A stretch of DNA of 64,000 nucleotides from Onthophagus taurus (lineage: Eukaryota; Arthropoda; Insecta; Coleoptera; Scarabaeidae), in NCBI RefSeq assembly GCF_036711975.1, contig NC_091971.1, forward strand, positions 11,291,501 through 11,355,500, in the 5' to 3' direction. The position numbers were made by a program, and so were the translations under genes. Shown here in pieces: positions 59,801 to 64,000 of the stretch. The notes under the pieces are model-generated. The model saw nothing but the letters and a program-made list of their open reading frames with translations. It had not been told where the DNA came from and made no database searches. Positions within the stretch are counted from its first letter, which is position 1, and each line of letters starts with the position of its first letter.

Positions 59801-61984
59801 CATTCCAATACACTAGCGTCATCTTTTGTTGACTAGCTGTTTTAAATGACAATATTGCACATATTATTTAACTTAATTTATTGCCAAGAAGTTAATATGA
59901 AGAGTTTAAAGTAAAGCTCAAAAACTGACATTAATTAGCTTACCAGTTTTGACTTTAATCCTTGTTCCTGTTTTGGAGAATGTTCCAAAACACCGATACT
60001 AACCCCTTTTTTATTCACCGACAACGAAACTCCATCATTACCGGAATTTTTCACCAATTGCAGTTTAGATTGCATCATTTTCTTGGGTCTGGGCCTCGCG
60101 ACTTCAAAACCGGGATGTTCTTTAAGCCACTTTTCCAAATTCGCAGCTGAGGGGGCTGCACTTCCAGATAAAGTTTTACCCGTTCTTCGATCGAAAACGA
60201 CTACTTTTTCAACGCCTTGAGCGTGCTTAAGGATGCACTCATCGCTGCAATAAATCGAATTGCTTCGCGAGGATTTTCTGCATACTATACAAGCGGGTGA
60301 TTTCGTAGATTCCGATGATAACGCGGAAGTTGACTTCCTTTGACTGCTTGCGCTGTCTGTTGAAGTGCGGGATGCGCGCGAAGCCTTTCGAACACGTCTG
60401 GCTGCAGCACTTGGTCGTTTTAACGAATGATCCTAATATAATTACAATTAATAATGGGAAAAAAAATTTTTCTTTTCTGCAGTATAAGTTTATGGCGTCA
60501 ATTTAGATACATGTCTAAAAATCTTGTGTTAATAACACCGACCAGTTCTACTACATATGTGGTAAATTTTGTCAAGAAAAGCAATGATGGAACGTAAATG
60601 ATTTAGTAGAACAAAGTTATTGGGCATCTTTTGGAAAACCCCCCACACAAAATTTGTAAAACTTGCGTGGAATCACTTCTAAAACTGGTGACATTTATTT
60701 TCCTAACTTTGAAGTTGTTGGATATAGATAACTTAACTTCCTACCTATTCATCAACCTGGTCTATTTCCTGGTCTCAGTATAGAAAAAGTTAAAAGGAGG
60801 AATTTTTGATGGGCCACAAATCTGTACTCTTATGAACAACGATGATTTCACACCAAATGACTGATGTAAGTTGAATTGGAAGGATGGATAAGCTTTGTAT
60901 TAGTTGTCAAAATTTTTTTGGGGAATCATAAAGCTGAAATATTCTGAAGTAGTAGACAAAATGCTCCAGAATTTCCAGAAATTAGGAGCTAATATAAGTA
61001 TCAAATAGCATAATTTGCGATTATTATAGCAAAGAAAAACGGGAACGATTCCACCAGGACATCAACGTTATGGAGGAAAGATATCAAGGTCGTTGGGATC
61101 GCCATATGATGGCAAACTACTGCTGGAAGTTGCAAGAATCAAAAACACCAAAGAAAATCTCATACAAAACGTTTTTCTCAAATCTTATTGACATGTTTTT
61201 GGTTTTTTAAGATTCATTTTATTATTTTTTGTATTTATACCACTTTATTTATTTAAAATCATTTGATAATAATAAAATAAAATACTCTCCCCTTTTTAAA
61301 ATTAATTTCCAGTATAAATGGATTGCCTTTATCTTAAAAAGTAGAGTCAATTCAACAAAAATATTATTACTTTTGTATTCAGTAGACCAAAATTACCTAA
61401 AATTGACTAATAAACCCCATGCAGCAGAATCAGTGTTTCCTTGTATAATCGTTTTAATTTTTTTACCTTACAATAGACGCAAATCCATTCTTTTCCTTCT
61501 TGTTCCATCATTTGACCCATCGCTTTAGTAACATTAACGCATTTTCCATGGTACCATTCTTCACAGGTATCGCAACAAATCATAAAGCGATTGTTATGGG
61601 GTTGATTGCAAATGCACCATAATTTATTTGGGTCATCTTCTGATTCCTCCTCTTCGTCTGAGCTATCCAATTCGTTCCCAGAGACATGTTGATCGTCTAA
61701 TGGCTTCACCGGTCTAAATAAAAATGAAAAAAATTAATATTTCAGCTTAATGTAATCCTATGTATTGAGTATTGTTTGTTTTGTTACATATTTAATTATT
61801 TGTATATCTCGCGAAATTAACACGTGTTAGACCCACGTGTTTTTTCAAATGTAAACGGCCCAGATTTTTTTTTTTGTTGCAGTTACAATACTCAGTACAC
61901 GTAATTAATAGATTCCTTATAGATTAATACCAACACTATTTACATTTTTATTATATTGCTATTATTAGTCGCCATTGCGAACAT
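53892..61984 (-). CDS. PHF3/DIDO1-like protein (PHD, TFIIS-central, SPOC)
   Basis: Nuclear regulator of transcription elongation or RNA processing; family members bind RNA polymerase II CTD through SPOC. The Drosophila relative is probably pps. Exons: 61,944-61,984 (tentative), 61,467-61,713, 59,944-60,432, 58,338-59,628, 55,648-55,806, 55,284-55,592, 54,743-55,228, 54,420-54,682 and 53,892-54,359. All phases agree and the total is a multiple of three, about 1,250 residues. Domains in order: acidic SSDEEEESEDD; PHD finger (WCICNQPHNNRFMICCDTCE, EEWYHGKCVNV, WICVYC); a CIVCRKSSRSNSIYCSDEC zinc motif; TFIIS central domain (VRDNVRKTLMEQLMNRLKM, SLIFNIKDVKNQTLWRRIC); an RS/KD-rich stretch; SPOC (GRITPETVWDYIGKMKCLH, LGVVKSINKAVKDFYILPLG); and a Pro/Ser-rich tail ending PPIPGLEDEC. 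Introns hold mobile DNA. The 41-base first exon (MFAMATNNSNIIK) fits in phase but is uncertain. Confidence 0.92.
56700..56796. mobile_element. 97-bp MITE with GCCCGGACAATTT inverted ends
   Basis: GCCCGGACAATTT at the left pairs exactly with AAATTGTCCGGGC at the right. The element is compact and non-coding; no clear target duplication was identified. Confidence 0.7.
57093..57635. mobile_element. ~540-bp fold-back element
   Basis: The left part (AACACTAGATTAACTTCAGT, CTATTATATGATAACTAACT, TCAGGTTTAAAATGGCAACC) recurs inverted at the right end (ACCTGATGTTAGTTATCATA, ACTGAAGTTAACCTAGTGT). The interior has further inverted blocks around AACTTCCGGTTTGAAA. It is the same family as 33,005-33,670. 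Confidence 0.75.
60570..61210 (+). pseudogene. Remnant of a dispersed arthropod gene-like repeat, antisense in intron
   Basis: Broken plus-strand frames, opposite to the PHF3-like gene whose intron holds them. The last piece reads KYSEVVDKMLQNFQKLGANI, then after a frame break ERFHQDINVMEERYQGRWDR and HMMANYCWKLQES. A GERFHQDi..MEkRYQGrW...M.aDYCW block is one I recognise from many uncharacterised, repeated arthropod proteins. Upstream pieces include GPQICTLMNNDDF. Several stops make it non-functional. The parent element type is not known to me. Confidence 0.6.
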
Positions 61985-62540
61985 GTTACAACTTGCAGAG
62001 TAAATGCCGGTTATATAGTGAGTGAACTTATCAACTAGCAGCACACGCGCACAAACAATCTCAACATCTGCGTGAGTTTTACACATGCGTCAGCTTTTAT
62101 TATTTATAGGTGAATCTATAGCTTTATATGCTGGGTTCGCAATCTAAAAAGTTGTGAGTACTCATAACCTGTTTATCATAAGTTATGTTCGGTAAATATT
62201 AAGTTTCGAAGAAAAAATAATTAACCCATGATGATAAAAAACGAAATCAACAACAAAGGAGATTAAAAAGGTAAGTGAAGAACAAGTTTAGTAGCAACAA
62301 GTAAACGGTATAATTCAAGAATGATCATGTTGTTTAAAAATCGACAATTTTTTTTTTATCGACTGGAAGTTACTTTAAAGTTTCGACGTGACGTCATCGA
62401 CCGTGCTAACCATATATTTAAATGCATATTTTCGGGTGAAATACGGTTGTTTCTTAGGTTTTCGAAGCACGATGACTAAAATGTCGTTGTTTACCATCTA
62501 TAAACTAAAGATAATTTAAAGATCCACCTAATTTATTGAT
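61985..62540. other. Putative 5' flank of PHF3-like gene
   Basis: If the tentative first exon is right, the promoter lies here; there is a TATATAA on the minus strand near 62,011, but it is too close to the ATG to be convincing. An acceptable alternative is that the true first coding exon lies beyond the window. No other gene is seen. Confidence 0.35.
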
Positions 62541-62559
62541 TTATTTCAGAATTTTGTGT

Positions 62560-63070
62560 AGAAATTCCACTAAACCCGAAACTTTCTAGTTCAAGGTCTA
62601 GTGTTAGTTCTAGTTTTACACTAACTCACTAGCACTATCACTAGAACTATCATAAGACCTAGAATCATTCGGGTTTAGCCGTCTTGAAAGGCGTATGGCT
62701 AAACCCGAATGTTTCCAGTTCTAGTGTTAGTTCTAGTTTTAGATGTTATTTAGCGTTAGATTGTGGTATATTTTTATTGAAAGAAAAGTAGAACCAACAC
62801 TCTAATATTAGTTCTAGTGGTAGGTAGCGCTAGTTAGCATAAGATATCACTATGTTGCATATTTTTATTGTACTAGAACTAGAAAGTATCGAACCCGAAT
62901 ATTTCTAGTTTTAGTGTTAGTCCTAGTTTTAGACTAGCACTAGAACTAAGAACACTAGATTGAAAACTACAATCATTCGGGTTTAGCCGTCTTGAGAGAC
63001 GTGCGGCTAAATCCGAATGCTTCTAATTCTCGGTCTAGTGTTAGTTCTAGTATTAACACAGAGTCTATTG
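62560..63070. repeat. CTAGTGTTAGTTCTAG-type repeat block
   Basis: GGTCTAGTGTTAGTTCTAG, ACTAGCACTATCACTAGAAC, ATTCGGGTTTAGCCGTCTTG and CGGCTAAACCCGAATG-type motifs alternate in both orientations. The same set occurs at 33,720-33,935. The core may be a palindromic MITE family with tandem internal CTAG motifs. Confidence 0.7.
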
Positions 63071-63474
63071 ACACACAGTCTATCTAACGACAGGTAGTCA
63101 GTCGTTATGCATTAAAAGCCTAGGAAAAACAAGGGTGTTTCATCCGAAAATATACATTGTAATGTCCCCTACTTTAGTGAAAATAACTTTACTTTTAAAT
63201 TTATCAGATTGATTTAGTGTTTGGCTATAAAATAAACAATTTGTAGGTTAGGTGTTGGCCGGTTTAATAGGAAAATGCATGGCAGTGTTGCCACACAGAG
63301 GACGCTGTAGTACCGTACTTGAAAACGAAAATTACCGTATTTTATATAAAAATACTGTACTTGTACTAAAAATGGTACTGTTGGCACAAAACAGGTTTTG
63401 CGAAATAAATGCTATAAAATAAACTGTGCAAACAAATAGTTCAAAATTTATTTTAAGTATAACAAAATAACTAA

Positions 63475-63570
63475 GTTTATTCCCATCTTGTTGAAACCAC
63501 ATTTCTTGGTAGATATTGAGTGACACATCTAACAAAGTTGGTAAATTATTTTGGAGGAAATACAAATAGC
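63475..63570 (-). mobile_element. Mariner-like transposase fragment
   Basis: The minus-strand frame has YFLQNNLPTLLDVSLNIYQE followed by MWFQQDG, matching the segment before the second catalytic Asp in the same transposase group as the akirin-intron element (there MWLQND). Sequence after QQDG is lost. Only about 30 codons remain. Confidence 0.6.
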
Positions 63571-64000
63571 TTATGAAAGTATGAATTTTTTAAACAACGT
63601 GCTTTTTTGTAAAACAAACAGGCAATAACATTTTTATGAATCGAAAAATGGCAAGTGTTGTACCATTTGGGAATCTTGACTAAACAGGTTATCTTTTTAA
63701 AATTCATTACCATGGGTGCTTTAGTACCCCTTTTTTAAAAACGGTGGGTCAAACTTAATACATTTTTCAATCTTCACTCAATCAGACTAATATTTTTCCA
63801 CAAAACTACCGACTTTTGTTGTTTGATTTGTGATTTCTATAGTAGCATAGTTAATAAGATTTACATTATTAATTAAGAGATATGGAATTTTATTCTTATT
63901 TTTACCAAAACAGGTATAGGTTGGTGCCTCGCGCGGTACCCGCTTGACGTTGAGTTTCGGGACACCTGTATATATCGGGTCACAAATGGAATATTATAAA
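63571..64000. other. Window end, no recognised gene
   Basis: A/T-rich. The last 80 bases contain GGTATAGGTTGGTGCCTCGC and CGGGACACCTGTATATCGGG, which look like a mobile-element end cut by the window edge. Confidence 0.35.

Noticed and set aside
1-64000. CRISPR arrays, operons, ribosome binding sites or rRNA genes
   Set aside because: Introns, insect gene families and eukaryotic mobile elements show this is insect nuclear DNA; direct repeats seen here are satellites or element copies with no spacer-repeat pattern.

Overview
The window is AT-rich, intron-containing nuclear DNA of an insect, probably a holometabolous insect and perhaps a beetle (order is inference). The insect call rests on two Rebers-Riddiford cuticle protein genes, a ZAD-C2H2 zinc-finger gene, Akirin, and non-LTR, mariner-like, hAT-like and Crypton-like mobile elements. 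Exon limits were read by eye from GT/AG sites and reading-frame continuity; no alignment or search was run.

Layout. 1-9 kb: mostly decayed Jockey-like and RTE-like retrotransposon fragments, with one small gene, a complex I MNLL (NDUFB1) homologue at 4.9-5.1 kb. 9.1-10.1 kb (-): WD40 part of katanin p80. 11.5-13.2 kb: a tandem array of about 355 bp units. 15.2-19.8 kb: two convergent cuticle protein genes (+ then -). 20.3-24.0 kb (-): ZAD zinc-finger gene with eight fingers. 24.9-31.1 kb (+): Akirin, divergent from the zinc-finger gene, with a 5.7 kb first intron holding a dead mariner-like element and a fold-back MITE. 32.4-37.1 kb: a repeat thicket with pogo-like ends and large inverted arms carrying tRNA-like sequences. 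37.2-38.6 kb (-): IST1 (ESCRT-III). 53.9-62.0 kb (-): a PHF3/DIDO1-like gene (PHD, TFIIS-central and SPOC domains).

The most unusual part is 37.8-53.0 kb, a direct tandem duplication of about 7.5-7.7 kb. Its ends lie inside IST1 and inside DCTN5 (dynactin p25), so the outer genes stayed whole while a chimaeric pair of pseudogenes (DCTN5 tail joined to IST1 head) formed at the junction near 45,569. Each copy carries an apparently complete two-exon gene for a Crypton-like tyrosine-recombinase-fold protein of 419 residues. The two genes have open frames, but the first catalytic arginine and the histidine of the HxxR box appear replaced, which suggests a domesticated, non-recombining protein. A third relative inside the intron of the first copy keeps the expected catalytic residues in its C-terminal exon, but its N-terminal exon is broken.

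The conserved genes are ordinary housekeeping or developmental genes (microtubule severing, cuticle, transcription, ESCRT, dynactin, complex I) and share no evident pathway. The recombinase-like genes are divergently paired with IST1 (535 bp apart) and end tail to tail with DCTN5 (about 90 bp between stop codons).
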